Assembly: GCA_910585905.1 (NCBI GenBank) | Contig: CAJUID010000011.1 | Coordinates: 8,437 to 72,436, forward strand | Reading direction: 5' to 3' | Source: an uncultured Lachnospiraceae bacterium | Lineage (GTDB): Bacteria > Bacillota > Clostridia > Lachnospirales > Lachnospiraceae | Length of the DNA stretch: 64,000 nucleotides | Part shown: piece after piece, positions 49,378 to 57,198 of the stretch | Layout: every line of letters begins with the position of its first letter | How positions within the stretch are numbered: the stretch's first letter is position 1 | Program-made: the position numbers and the translations under genes | The notes under the pieces: model-generated | The model's input: only the letters and a program-made list of their open reading frames with translations | Databases searched by the model: none | Told to the model about the DNA's origin: nothing

Positions 49378-50847
49378 ATGCCTACATTACAATATGAACT
49401 ATTAAATCAAGGAAGGGAAATCAAGCAAATAAAAAAGAGAGTTGCCGCTTATTGCCGTGTTTCAACGGACAGCGTAGATCAGGCAAATTCCTTTGAAAGC
49501 CAGCAGAGTTACTTTAAACGTTATATAGAATGTAACCCGGATTGGGAGCTTTTTGCGATATTTGCTGATGAAGGCATTTCTGGTACAAATACGAAAAAAC
49601 GCAGGGAGTTTAATCGTATGATTTCTTGTGCAAAAAACGGTGAATTTGATTTGATTATTACAAAAGAAATTTCCCGTTTTGCGAGAAATACCCTTGACAG
49701 TATCTTTTATACTCGTGACCTTAAAAGGCATGGCGTAGGTGTTATTTTCTTGAACGATAATATTAATACTTTGGATGGCGATGCAGAACTTCGTCTTGCT
49801 ATTATGTCATCTATTGCGCAGGAAGAGAGCCGTAAGATTTCTGAGCGTGTAAAATGGGGACAAAGGCGTCAGATGGAGCAGGGCGTGGTGTTCGGTAGAA
49901 GTATGCTTGGTTATGATGTAAAAGGTGGTAAGATGTATCTTAACGAAGAGGGGGCGAAAATCGTTCGTCTTATTTTTCACAAGTTTGTGGATGAGGGAAA
50001 GGGGACGCATACGATTGCCCGTGAACTTCAGGAAGCGGGTATTCAGCCAATGCGCGTAAGAGAATGGCAAAACACGGTGATTCTTCGCGTGCTTCGGAAT
50101 GAAAAATATTGTGGTGATCTGGTTCAAAGGAAGACCTATACTCCAGATTTTTTATCTCATGAGAAAAAATATAACCGGGGGCAGGAAGAGTTTATTATTA
50201 TCAAAAACCATCATGAGCCGATTATTTCCCGTGAGCTTTTTGAAAAGGCAAACTGTATATTAGATGCGAAATCAATATCACAAAAAGGCAGGGCAAAACA
50301 TAGCAACCGCTATCCATTTTCTGGGAAAATTAAATGCGGCAGGTGTGGCGCAAGTTATGTTTCTAGATATAGGACCAGAAAGGACGGCAGCAGGTACAAG
50401 GCGTGGCGGTGTTATGAAGCGGCAAACCACGGCAAGCCCCAGATTGATATAACAGGAAAACAGATAGGTTGTTGTGGCGAAAGTATTCGCAACGAAGATG
50501 CGATATATTTAATGTATCTTGTTTGCAGGGAGCTTAAAATAAACCGCCGGAAAATAAAGAGCAATCTCACCAAAATGATTGATAGCGTAATTTGGGCGGA
50601 TTTAGCAGGAAATTCAAAGCAGCAGACTTTGATACAAAAGCGGGAAGAATGGATAAACAATATAAAGGATACAATAGACGAATTGATAAATGGCATACAA
50701 TATGAAGATGAATTTTACACGCAGATACTTGGCAGAATGGTCGTCAATGACAGAAACCATATTGATATTTATTTAAAAATGCTGCCGTATCGGTGGAGTT
50801 TTATGGAGGAAAAAAGTGTAAAAGAGGATTCGACACATGCTTTTTAA
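49378..50847 (+). CDS. Large serine recombinase of the cotJC element
   Basis: About 489 residues. The N-terminal resolvase domain has the catalytic serine in AAYCRVSTDSVDQ, then ADEGISGTNTKKRREFNRMI and ISRFARNTLDS. A recombinase domain (about 175-275) and the zinc beta-ribbon with KCGRCG and CCGESI follow, then a short coiled-coil region. All key residues are present. I start at 49378, where GAGGAT precedes the ATG, rather than 49330. Its stop lies 37 bases from the right TACCTA site, the normal place of the integrase gene relative to its attachment site, so it is the likely enzyme for insertion into and excision from cotJC. Confidence 0.92.
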   Translation: MPTLQYELLNQGREIKQIKKRVAAYCRVSTDSVDQANSFESQQSYFKRYIECNPDWELFAIFADEGISGTNTKKRREFNRMISCAKNGEFDLIITKEISRFARNTLDSIFYTRDLKRHGVGVIFLNDNINTLDGDAELRLAIMSSIAQEESRKISERVKWGQRRQMEQGVVFGRSMLGYDVKGGKMYLNEEGAKIVRLIFHKFVDEGKGTHTIARELQEAGIQPMRVREWQNTVILRVLRNEKYCGDLVQRKTYTPDFLSHEKKYNRGQEEFIIIKNHHEPIISRELFEKANCILDAKSISQKGRAKHSNRYPFSGKIKCGRCGASYVSRYRTRKDGSRYKAWRCYEAANHGKPQIDITGKQIGCCGESIRNEDAIYLMYLVCRELKINRRKIKSNLTKMIDSVIWADLAGNSKQQTLIQKREEWINNIKDTIDELINGIQYEDEFYTQILGRMVVNDRNHIDIYLKMLPYRWSFMEEKSVKEDSTHAF

Positions 50848-50884
50848 GAGGCATTTCTAAAGTGCTCCATTTTTGAGGCTTCTC

Positions 50885-50890
50885 TACCTA
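50885..50890. other. Right attachment site core (TACCTA)
   Basis: Right copy of the 6-bp core at the junction of the element with the internal cotJC piece. On the minus strand it reads GATATAGGTA then AGAGAAGCC, against TCTGTAGGTACAGAGGAG at the left junction. Confidence 0.8.
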
Positions 50891-51000
50891 TATCTGTCAG
50901 GACACCGATAACTTTTTTATCTTTCATAGAGTATCTTTGGGACAGGTAGCGTAGGGAAGCTCCAAGTTCACCATCTGGACCGCCGTATTCGATAACTAAT
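50885..51000 (-). pseudogene. cotJC: Internal (N-terminal third) piece of cotJC
   Basis: On the minus strand the piece reads LVIEYGGPDGELGASLRYLS, QRYSMKDKKVIGVLTDIG, then crosses into the 13.7-kb element. This is the segment of CotJC just before the TEELAHLE part found at 36758-37182, and the frame matches across the TAGGTA core. The first 25-30 codons of cotJC are not here: upstream, after a few bases of unrelated sequence with an in-frame stop, comes the 3' end of a second serine recombinase. The piece is thus an isolated exon-like fragment between two elements. Confidence 0.9.
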
Positions 51001-51031
51001 AGGTATTAAATCTTCGCTTTTAATCAATGTT

Positions 51032-52531
51032 TTAGCGCGACTTGACATACATATTCAGAATGGCGCGCATCTCCCCTTTTTCTTTGTTCCATACAAAGTG
51101 GTCGAAAATATCACGCAGGGCATTCCCTTTGGTGATATAGTCTGTGTCTTTATCATTGATAAGATTAATGATTCTTGTAAAATCAATTTCCTTTCGGGTA
51201 GGTGCAGGCTGAGGTACAGCCTTGGAGTTATCCAGTTTCTCTTGGAGTTCTTTCCTTTTGGAAGCTAATATTTTTTTATTTTCCCTATATTCTTCTAATG
51301 AATCAATACCATTAATATAAGCATCTTTAATTCTTCGCTCTTTGGCATCAAGGTTTTTTAATTCATTTAGCAACAAAGCTTTTTCTGTTTCGTCATCCTT
51401 GTTAATTGAGAGGCCATAATCAAAATGGTAGCCTGAGTTTACTAACTCTTGCAAAATGTTAGTGATTTCTTCAATTGCTTTTACTTCGTTAATGTTATTA
51501 CTACGGAAACAGTTGCACAGCCCTTTTCCCTTCTTCCAGCATTGAAAGTGGGGGGCGATTTTGTAAGTTTGGCTGCCAGCACCATATCCAAGGGAACAGC
51601 CACACTCTGAACATTTTATCATTCCAGAAAGCCAGTGCTTTGTAGATGCAACGGGGCGTTTTTTGCCATAACCACTTTTTAGGCGTTCTTTGGCTAATCT
51701 TTCACCTGCGGCTGCAAACAAGTCTTCTGAGATAATAGGCTCGTGCCGCCCGTCTGATATAATGACATCCTCAGCTTTCTTTCTTTGGTTCGACTGTCTG
51801 TCATAGTAATTCCACCGGATTTTGCCAATGTAAAATGGGTTTTCTAATATATACCCTACAGTACGTGTCTCGAAACGGCCACCCCGCTTGGTTTTGTATC
51901 CATTCTGGTTAAGCAGTGTCGCTATGTCAGACAAAGGGCGCTCTTCATTTACGTACATATCAAATATTCTTTTAACAATGAGGGCGTTTTCTGGATCAAT
52001 AGTGGGGATTTTATCATTGCCTTTTTCTTTTACATACCCAATTGGGACATTGGCGTTATATCCCCCTTGTAGAGCTTTTTGTGTCATTCCTCTCATTACT
52101 TCCCCGGACAAGTTATACAAATAAAATTCATCAGACCATTCAATTACCATTTCAATTAAACGGCCGTACATGCCTTCTATAATTGGCTCTGATATGCTGA
52201 TTACATCAACATTACACTTTTTGCGAAGAATGGACTTATAATATGTGCTTTCGTCTATGTTACGGGCGAAGCGTGAAAATTTCCACAAAAGAATAGCATC
52301 ATATGGATGGGATTTGTCTTTGCATGCGGCAATCATCTCCTGGAAGGCAGGGCGTTTGTCTGCCTTTTTGCCGGAGATTCCGTGTTCTTCCGTATAAATA
52401 TGGGTCAGAAGCATGCCGTGCGCCTGGGCGTATTCTTTGATAAGCCGGATTTGGGATTCGGGAGAAAGCTCCTCCTGTTTATCTGTTGATACACGGATGT
52501 ATGCGCAGACTTCTTTAAGAGATTTTGGCAT
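51032..52531 (-). CDS. Large serine recombinase of the second element
   Basis: About 499 residues. The resolvase domain has the catalytic serine in CAYIRVSTDKQEELSPESQ, with EEHGISGKKADKRPAFQEMI and FSRFARNIDES. A recombinase domain, the zinc ribbon with IKCSECGCSLGYG and CNCF, and a coiled-coil (about 385-440) follow. It starts at 52531, where GGGAGGTAC stands at good spacing. Its stop is about 30 bases from the internal cotJC piece. It is only distantly similar to the recombinase of the first element, so the two elements use different enzymes on the same gene. Confidence 0.92.
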   Translation of the reverse strand: MPKSLKEVCAYIRVSTDKQEELSPESQIRLIKEYAQAHGMLLTHIYTEEHGISGKKADKRPAFQEMIAACKDKSHPYDAILLWKFSRFARNIDESTYYKSILRKKCNVDVISISEPIIEGMYGRLIEMVIEWSDEFYLYNLSGEVMRGMTQKALQGGYNANVPIGYVKEKGNDKIPTIDPENALIVKRIFDMYVNEERPLSDIATLLNQNGYKTKRGGRFETRTVGYILENPFYIGKIRWNYYDRQSNQRKKAEDVIISDGRHEPIISEDLFAAAGERLAKERLKSGYGKKRPVASTKHWLSGMIKCSECGCSLGYGAGSQTYKIAPHFQCWKKGKGLCNCFRSNNINEVKAIEEITNILQELVNSGYHFDYGLSINKDDETEKALLLNELKNLDAKERRIKDAYINGIDSLEEYRENKKILASKRKELQEKLDNSKAVPQPAPTRKEIDFTRIINLINDKDTDYITKGNALRDIFDHFVWNKEKGEMRAILNMYVKSR

Positions 52532-52664
52532 AATGGTACCTCCCATGGGATGAAATTTACAATATATTCACAATGTATACTCCTTCGTAAAATATCATAG
52601 CGCGCATTACATGTACCGTCAATATTATAATAATCCAAGGAAAATTGTGGACAAAAATATGTTA

Positions 52665-52693
52665 TTTACTAAGCAACAAAAATGTGTTAAAAT
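52665..52693 (+). promoter_or_regulatory. Predicted promoter of the candidate small RNA
   Basis: TTTACT (52665-52670) and an extended -10 TGTTAAAAT (hexamer at 52688-52693) are spaced by 17 bases on the plus strand, where no gene follows before the terminator at 52792-52820. Confidence 0.5.
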
Positions 52694-52699
52694 ATATTT

Positions 52700-52820
52700 A
52701 ATGCAGGGGCATTTCTCCTCCGGTATTGCTTTCCCTACTTAGTGCAATATCTAAAGAACGGTCCCTGCAGGTTTTGTTATAGCCAGGACGGAAAAAAGGA
52801 TGCTTAGTGCATCCTTTTTT
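52700..52820 (+). ncRNA. Candidate small RNA with exposed CUCCUCC
   Basis: About 120 bases lie between a plus-strand promoter and a strong terminator, with no coding frame. The 5' part forms GCAGGG...CCCTGC (about 52703-52769), whose interior displays TTTCTCCTCCGG, complementary to Shine-Dalgarno sequences. The terminator is A6-GGATGC-TTAGT-GCATCC-T6 (52792-52820). It is convergent with the DUF4041 nuclease gene and divergent from the recombinase gene. The nuclease gene's ribosome binding site CGAGGAGGAAAAA could pair with it. Prediction only. Confidence 0.45.
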
Positions 52821-52871
52821 CGGTTTTTCAAGGTAGCGTAGGAGGATTCAGGTACATATATATTGTTTTTA

Positions 52872-54608
52872 TTAATCAATAGTTCCGTGTTCGTATAATG
52901 CCTGTGTATCGCGATATTCTTTGGCGATAGGCACTTTGGTGAATTCAATAATATCATTATAGTTTTCAGTGACATATTGCTCTATTTCATCAATAGATAT
53001 GTTGAAGAATTCTTTTCTAGGGTTAATTTTATTTACTCTGCAACTATCAAAATGTTGGTGAAGAGAAGATTCTAGAGCTGGAGCATCTTCACTAAAAATC
53101 ATTGCATGCACATCAAATTCAAAAGGAACGGAAGCACTACTTAGTTCTTTTATTCTATCCATAGGTTCAAGCCTCCTGGTCATACCAATTTTATAAACGT
53201 TTTCACCAAAAGAACCAATATTGGATATTATGTACACAAAACCAGCTTTTGCATTCTTCTCTCGATTAACGACATCCGCCTTTTCAGATTCCAAGGTCTT
53301 AATTTTTTCTTCTAATTCTTTGATTTTGTCTACATAAAGTCGTTTTTCAATATCATTATCTGTTTTTTGTAGATATTTCATAAGCTTATTTACTTCATTA
53401 CTAAATTGTTTTTGATCTTTTTCTATTTCACCCTTTCGTTTTTCTAGTTCTCGCCGTACCCGTTCTTCTTCCAGCATTTGTTCTTTGATAGCTCTTTGTA
53501 TTTCTCTTTCGTTTTCACGTTTTCTTTCAAATGTATGTAATAAGGTAAGTTCCTTTAATTTTAATTCTAAAAATTTATTGGATAAGGAGACTCCATCTAC
53601 ATTGAATATTTTATTTAATGTATCAAATGATTTGATTATTCTGTTTCTTAAGGAATCAACATTTCTAATATTAACAGAAAGTATGATGTTATCACATTCT
53701 GCGTTAAAGCAACGTAAAATTTGTTTGCTATTGTCAAAGTTTTGTTTTTTGCTATTATGTGAAGAAATGTGGACAGCGTCATTATCTTTGATGAGTTCCT
53801 TTTCTTCTTGCCTTATAAGGGTCAATTTATTTTTACATTCTTCAGATGTATATGAGTCATAAGATGTATAATCAAGGCTGTCAATCGTAGCGGCGGTTTC
53901 TTTGGATATGACAGTGTCTTCTAGTTCGGAAAGCTCAGATTGATATTCTGCAATTTGGGCAGTAACACTATTTAATTCCCTGTTTTTATCATTTAATTCT
54001 ATGTCCTTTGAATCAATGTTTTCGTTGAGTCTATTTAGTTGTTCAGTTTTATCTTCTAATTCAACATTTTTTGAATTAAGCTCGGTATTAATTGTTTCAA
54101 TTTCTTTGTTAAAGGAATCTAGTTTAGAACGGATGTTGTTTAATTCATTTTCTTTTGAATCTGTTTCATGTCTTAATTCATGTTCTTTTAATTGGATGTT
54201 ATACATAAGGGTATTCATATATTTATTCTTATAATCTAAAAACTTGTCCCTATTTGATTTTCTGAAGAAAAGAAATGATACCAGACCAAAAAAGATAATC
54301 ATAAACATGCCAGTGATGTTATCCCCACGTGATGTGGAGTCTATACCGACAACACATCCTAACAAACTTAATATTCCAATAATTATTTCAGTATATCGAA
54401 AAAAGTTCTGTAATTTTTGTGGTGGCTGGCTAAAAGTAGTTTGGCTTTGTACACTATGTCCATTATAAGGGCGATTATATCCAAGAGGTGTTTTTTCTTT
54501 ACAGTTATCACAGTATGCAAAATTACGATACATTGGTCTTCCTTGAACATCTTTGCAGTATTCTTCGCTTTCAAGTCGTAGTTCATTTCCGCATTTTGAA
54601 CATTTCAT
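52872..54608 (-). CDS. Membrane-anchored DUF4041/GIY-YIG (T5orf172/Mug113) nuclease, SNIPE-like
   Basis: A 578-residue protein. Residues 1-40 form a zinc ribbon (MKCSKCGNELRLESEEYCKD, ending CDNC). Two membrane segments lie at about 72-115 (IIIGILSLLGCVVGI; MFMIIFFGLVSFLFF). A long coiled-coil (about 125-215) leads into a DUF4041-type region (to about 395), another coiled-coil, and a C-terminal GIY-YIG nuclease of the T5orf172/Mug113 type (AGFVYIISN, YKIGMTRR, ALESSLHQHF). The DUF4041-Mug113 architecture on a membrane anchor is that of SNIPE, reported to cut phage DNA as it enters. A defence role is inferred. Confidence 0.8.
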   Translation of the reverse strand: MKCSKCGNELRLESEEYCKDVQGRPMYRNFAYCDNCKEKTPLGYNRPYNGHSVQSQTTFSQPPQKLQNFFRYTEIIIGILSLLGCVVGIDSTSRGDNITGMFMIIFFGLVSFLFFRKSNRDKFLDYKNKYMNTLMYNIQLKEHELRHETDSKENELNNIRSKLDSFNKEIETINTELNSKNVELEDKTEQLNRLNENIDSKDIELNDKNRELNSVTAQIAEYQSELSELEDTVISKETAATIDSLDYTSYDSYTSEECKNKLTLIRQEEKELIKDNDAVHISSHNSKKQNFDNSKQILRCFNAECDNIILSVNIRNVDSLRNRIIKSFDTLNKIFNVDGVSLSNKFLELKLKELTLLHTFERKRENEREIQRAIKEQMLEEERVRRELEKRKGEIEKDQKQFSNEVNKLMKYLQKTDNDIEKRLYVDKIKELEEKIKTLESEKADVVNREKNAKAGFVYIISNIGSFGENVYKIGMTRRLEPMDRIKELSSASVPFEFDVHAMIFSEDAPALESSLHQHFDSCRVNKINPRKEFFNISIDEIEQYVTENYNDIIEFTKVPIAKEYRDTQALYEHGTID

Positions 54609-54639
54609 ATTTTTCCTCCTCGTTGTTTTACTGAAAAAT

Positions 54640-54669
54640 GCCCGCCCTATTATTGACCTCTGGGCGGGT
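54640..54669 (-). terminator. Terminator between the two zinc-ribbon genes
   Basis: ACCCGCCC pairs with GGGCGGGC on the minus strand around a 14-base loop and is followed by ATTTTT. Transcripts from the upstream gene would mostly stop before the nuclease gene. Confidence 0.75.
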
Positions 54670-54689
54670 TCGTATTATAAAAAAGAAAT

Positions 54690-55496
54690 TTAATTAAGTT
54701 TAAACAAGATATCGTCCGAGAATATCTCGTAATTACCATATTTTAGATAAAAATTTGAGACTTTACTTTTTCTAGGAATAGTAAAAGCAAGATTTCCGCT
54801 TTGCCTCATATTAGGGTTTACTACATCATATGAGAAAAATTTATCATCCGCAGCAACAATTAGTGTAGGCACATAATTTTCTCCATTTTTACTACAAAGT
54901 GTAAAATCACTGCTTTCTATTCGTTTACTATTTTTACTATTATTTTTTACAGTAATGTTTATTACAAGATATGTACTATTATCTTCATCAGGGGTATAAG
55001 CCAGATAACCATTCCCTGACGATATACTAGATCGTTTACTTGCATTATTTACCTTAATAGATAGTTTTTTTGATACATTTTCATATTTGTTAATGGCAAC
55101 ATATTTGTTGCTGTCGGTTTCCTTGGGCTTAGTTTTTTTCGGTTTGCTTGTTTCGTTTTCTTTTTTTGGTGGTTTGGTTGTGCTTTCTGCAACTGAATTC
55201 TGTGCAGAGGGGGTAGGGTTGGTATTTAATTCAGTTTTCTTACTGGGTAGGAATAGAGACCCGATTACACCTATCATTAACACAGAAAGTACAGTAACCA
55301 ATATAGCGGTAAGGCAACCATTTGGCTTCTTTTTTGGATAATGGGTAGGCGGCATGCTGTTGATATCTGGAAGTTCTGATTTTATACGGCAGGTATCGCA
55401 ATATGCAAAGTTTTTGTACATTGGATTGCCGTTGACATCTTTGCAGTATTCTTCACTGCCTACACGCATTTCATTTCCGCATTTTGTGCACCTCAT
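54690..55496 (-). CDS. Zinc-ribbon membrane protein with extracellular DUF4352-like domain
   Basis: A 268-residue protein. The N-terminus, MRCTKCGNEMRVGSEEYCKD then PMYKNFAYCDTC, is nearly the same as that of the neighbouring nuclease. One membrane segment is at about 62-85 (CLTAILVTVLSVLMIGVIGS). A Pro/Thr/Lys-rich linker (100-150) and an Ig-like DUF4352-type domain (about 160-268, YLVINITVKNNSKNSKRIES) follow. Outside the membrane it could sense a phage or surface ligand, inside it shares the metal-binding head of the nuclease. I infer a functional pair. Confidence 0.75.
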   Translation of the reverse strand: MRCTKCGNEMRVGSEEYCKDVNGNPMYKNFAYCDTCRIKSELPDINSMPPTHYPKKKPNGCLTAILVTVLSVLMIGVIGSLFLPSKKTELNTNPTPSAQNSVAESTTKPPKKENETSKPKKTKPKETDSNKYVAINKYENVSKKLSIKVNNASKRSSISSGNGYLAYTPDEDNSTYLVINITVKNNSKNSKRIESSDFTLCSKNGENYVPTLIVAADDKFFSYDVVNPNMRQSGNLAFTIPRKSKVSNFYLKYGNYEIFSDDILFKLN

Positions 55497-55648
55497 AATT
55501 TTTCCTCCTTGATGTTTATAAATTTAATTATACCAAATATTTTATAAAAGTTTAATACCTAAATTTATCTTTTTTACAGTATTTAAATGATGATTTTTTG
55601 TTGCAGACGTATTATTATATTACTAGATGCGTTATTAGGAGGCTATGC

Positions 55649-55855
55649 ATGAAAATCAAGGTATTCGAAGCTAGGGAAAAGCGCGGAGTAAGCGGGAGGG
55701 AGCTTTCAAGGAGGACTGGGTTGGCTGTTGGAACAATCAATAACATCGAAAACGAAAAAACAAGCCCTACCATGCATAGCATGGAAAAAATAGCACAGGC
55801 GCTAGACACAAATATAGAAGAGCTATATGATTCGGCACGCAAGAAGAGAGACTAA
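55649..55855 (+). CDS. Small XRE-family transcriptional regulator
   Basis: A 68-residue helix-turn-helix protein (MKIKVFEAREKRGVSGRELS then RRTGLAVGTINNIENEKTSP), essentially the DNA-binding domain alone. The start at 55649 has TAGGAGG upstream; the longer frame is unsupported. Divergent from the zinc-ribbon membrane protein gene, so it may control that promoter. Confidence 0.85.
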   Translation: MKIKVFEAREKRGVSGRELSRRTGLAVGTINNIENEKTSPTMHSMEKIAQALDTNIEELYDSARKKRD

Positions 55856-56074
55856 CTATATCAAAATCATTCAATAGATACATTGGCATGTGAAATTATT
55901 GGTATTAAAAAGTGGCGAGAAGAAAAAAACCGTTCAATATAATGAACATTTTTAAAAAATGATTGCAATGTAAATAGAAAATAGGTAAAATGTATTTAAA
56001 GAAGGGAGGGACACATACAGACAACAAAAATACATAAGTAACTCAAGAAAAATGATACAGGTGGAGGAAAGAGC

Positions 56075-56173
56075 ATGATATACAGAAAATTAATATCAAA
56101 GATGTTAGAAACAATCAAAGATGAAGAAATTTTAATTAAAATTTACACGTTTGTAAAGAAATGGTCAGAGTAA
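56075..56173 (+). CDS. Small hypothetical protein
   Basis: A 32-residue peptide, MIYRKLISKMLETIKDEEIL followed by IKIYTFVKKWSE, with a good GTGGAGGAA ribosome binding site 6 bases before the ATG. Amphipathic helical. Similar short peptides occur near repressors in Firmicute elements; function unknown. Convergent with the repressor gene. Confidence 0.5.
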   Translation: MIYRKLISKMLETIKDEEILIKIYTFVKKWSE

Positions 56174-56190
56174 GAAGTTGTGGAGAGGAG

Positions 56191-56574
56191 TTACCCCTCT
56201 CCATTGCTTTTAACAAATTTATCCAGAAATGCCCAAAATAATCTTTTATCATCTTCAGATAAATTCCAATAGTCAATAATGGCTTGTCTTGCTTTAGCAT
56301 CATGCTTGTCAATCTCGACCGATATTTCGGTAAAATCATCGGTTTTGATATTAAACATTGGTTCTGTTCCGTTTCGTAGCCACTCCTCATTTATATTATA
56401 TTTTAAACATATTATTTCAACAATTCTGTCTGAAACGCACTTACGTTTATTTTCGATATCAGACACATGGCCTTGTGTTAGCTTTATTGCATTTGCAAAA
56501 TCTATTTGTTTCATATCCAGAAATTTTCGGATTTTCTTAAAACGTTCACAGATGATAAGTTCATTGTCTGTCAT
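56191..56574 (-). CDS. XRE-family repressor
   Basis: A 127-residue regulator with an N-terminal helix-turn-helix (FKKIRKFLDMKQIDFANAIK then LTQGHVSDIENKRKCVSDRI) and a helical C-terminal part. Cro/CI-like by position: it is divergent from a chain of small genes, with a perfect palindrome over their promoter. The start at 56574 has GGGAGGT at good spacing; the ATG at 56589 lies in that binding site. Probably the main repressor of the element. Confidence 0.85.
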   Translation of the reverse strand: MTDNELIICERFKKIRKFLDMKQIDFANAIKLTQGHVSDIENKRKCVSDRIVEIICLKYNINEEWLRNGTEPMFNIKTDDFTEISVEIDKHDAKARQAIIDYWNLSEDDKRLFWAFLDKFVKSNGEG

Positions 56575-56634
56575 ACGAATACCTCCCATATAATATCACT
56601 ATACCATATTAAATATTACTTTACAACAAAAATA

Positions 56635-56671
56635 TTGACATAAATAACGTTAAGTGATATTATAATATCAC
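56635..56671 (+). promoter_or_regulatory. Promoter and palindromic operator for the micro-ORF chain
   Basis: A perfect -35 TTGACA (56635-56640) is followed by a -10 region inside the perfect 18-bp palindrome GTGATATTATAATATCAC (56654-56671). A half copy, AATATCAC, lies at about 56592 in the repressor's own leader. The XRE repressor encoded divergently is the likely ligand. Confidence 0.7.
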
Positions 56672-56694
56672 AAAACAACAGAATGGGAAGTTGT

Positions 56695-56865
56695 ATGATA
56701 AAAGCTCTAACTACTAAAGACATTGTAGATGGTAAAAAAATTTCTGAAATTTTTGCGGTATTGTCAGAAGAAGCTAAAAACATGACCATAGCATACATTT
56801 CTGCCTTAAGAGATAAAGAAATTGCGGATTCTGATAAGAAAGATACTGGAAAAGAGAAGTCATGA
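56695..56865 (+). CDS. Small hypothetical protein, first of an overlapping chain
   Basis: A 56-residue helical protein (MIKALTTKDIVDGKKISEIF then AVLSEEAKNMTIAYISALRD), with an ATG at 56683 as an alternative start. Its stop overlaps the next ATG by four bases (ATGA). Positioned like an early, cro-side gene behind the palindromic operator. No family recognised. Confidence 0.65.
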   Translation: MIKALTTKDIVDGKKISEIFAVLSEEAKNMTIAYISALRDKEIADSDKKDTGKEKS

Positions 56866-56930
56866 AGAGGAACAAGGTAAAAGGGAAGGAGGGCAGCAGG
56901 TCAACGGGTAAAAAACAGAAAGCCAGATGA
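56862..56930 (+). CDS. Micro-ORF, basic 22-residue peptide
   Basis: The peptide MKRNKVKGKEGSRSTGKKQK plus AR is strongly basic. It overlaps the preceding and following frames by ATGA at both ends, the sign of translational coupling. Supported by the overlap pattern only. Confidence 0.4.
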   Translation: MKRNKVKGKEGSRSTGKKQKAR

Positions 56931-57007
56931 TACATGTGAGTCTTTTTCAAAAATGTAATATGGAGAGGATAGAAAATCAAATGATGGGCAGTTTGGGGAA
57001 GGAATAA
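56927..57007 (+). CDS. Micro-ORF, MIHVSL family peptide
   Basis: A 26-residue peptide, MIHVSLFQKCNMERIENQMM followed by GSLGKE. A relative is encoded at 59860-59964 (MIHVSLLRRCNMERIVSQ), 3 kb away in the same element, and the DNA is also similar. Coupled by ATGA to the micro-ORF before it. The repeated peptide suggests a real small product. Confidence 0.4.
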   Translation: MIHVSLFQKCNMERIENQMMGSLGKE

Positions 57008-57036
57008 AGGGGAACAAAAAGTTTTAGACAGAAAGC

Positions 57037-57072
57037 ACCAAAAGCCCATAACGCGTTGTTAGGGCTTTTGGT
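57037..57072 (+). terminator. Hairpin ending the micro-ORF chain
   Basis: ACCAAAAGCCC pairs perfectly with GGGCTTTTGGT around a 14-base region that can extend the stem. The rest of the gap to 57198 shows no gene. Confidence 0.6.
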
Positions 57073-57198
57073 TAGAGGCTGTACTAGAAGGATGTTTGTT
57101 TAAATCTGCTGTTGTTGGTAAAGTGCTATTAATGAATCTTGCAGCAATTGTGAAAATTGATACAGCTTTTCTCTGCAAGGTACTGAGCTATGCAGGTG

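Larger units (their letters stand above)
37177..50890. mobile_element. 13.7-kb integrative element inserted in cotJC
   Basis: Limits are the two copies of TACCTA at 37177-37182 and 50885-50890, 13,708 bp apart, which mark where cotJC is cut. Inside, right to left, are a large serine recombinase beside the right end, a SHOCT-like small gene, a GH43 arabinanase, an NHLP RiPP cluster, a glycine-rich small membrane protein, a truncated AbiEii toxin and a short gene at the left end. There are no conjugation or phage structural genes, so it is not self-transmissible. Base composition rises clearly in the RiPP cluster compared with its flanks. Confidence 0.85.
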
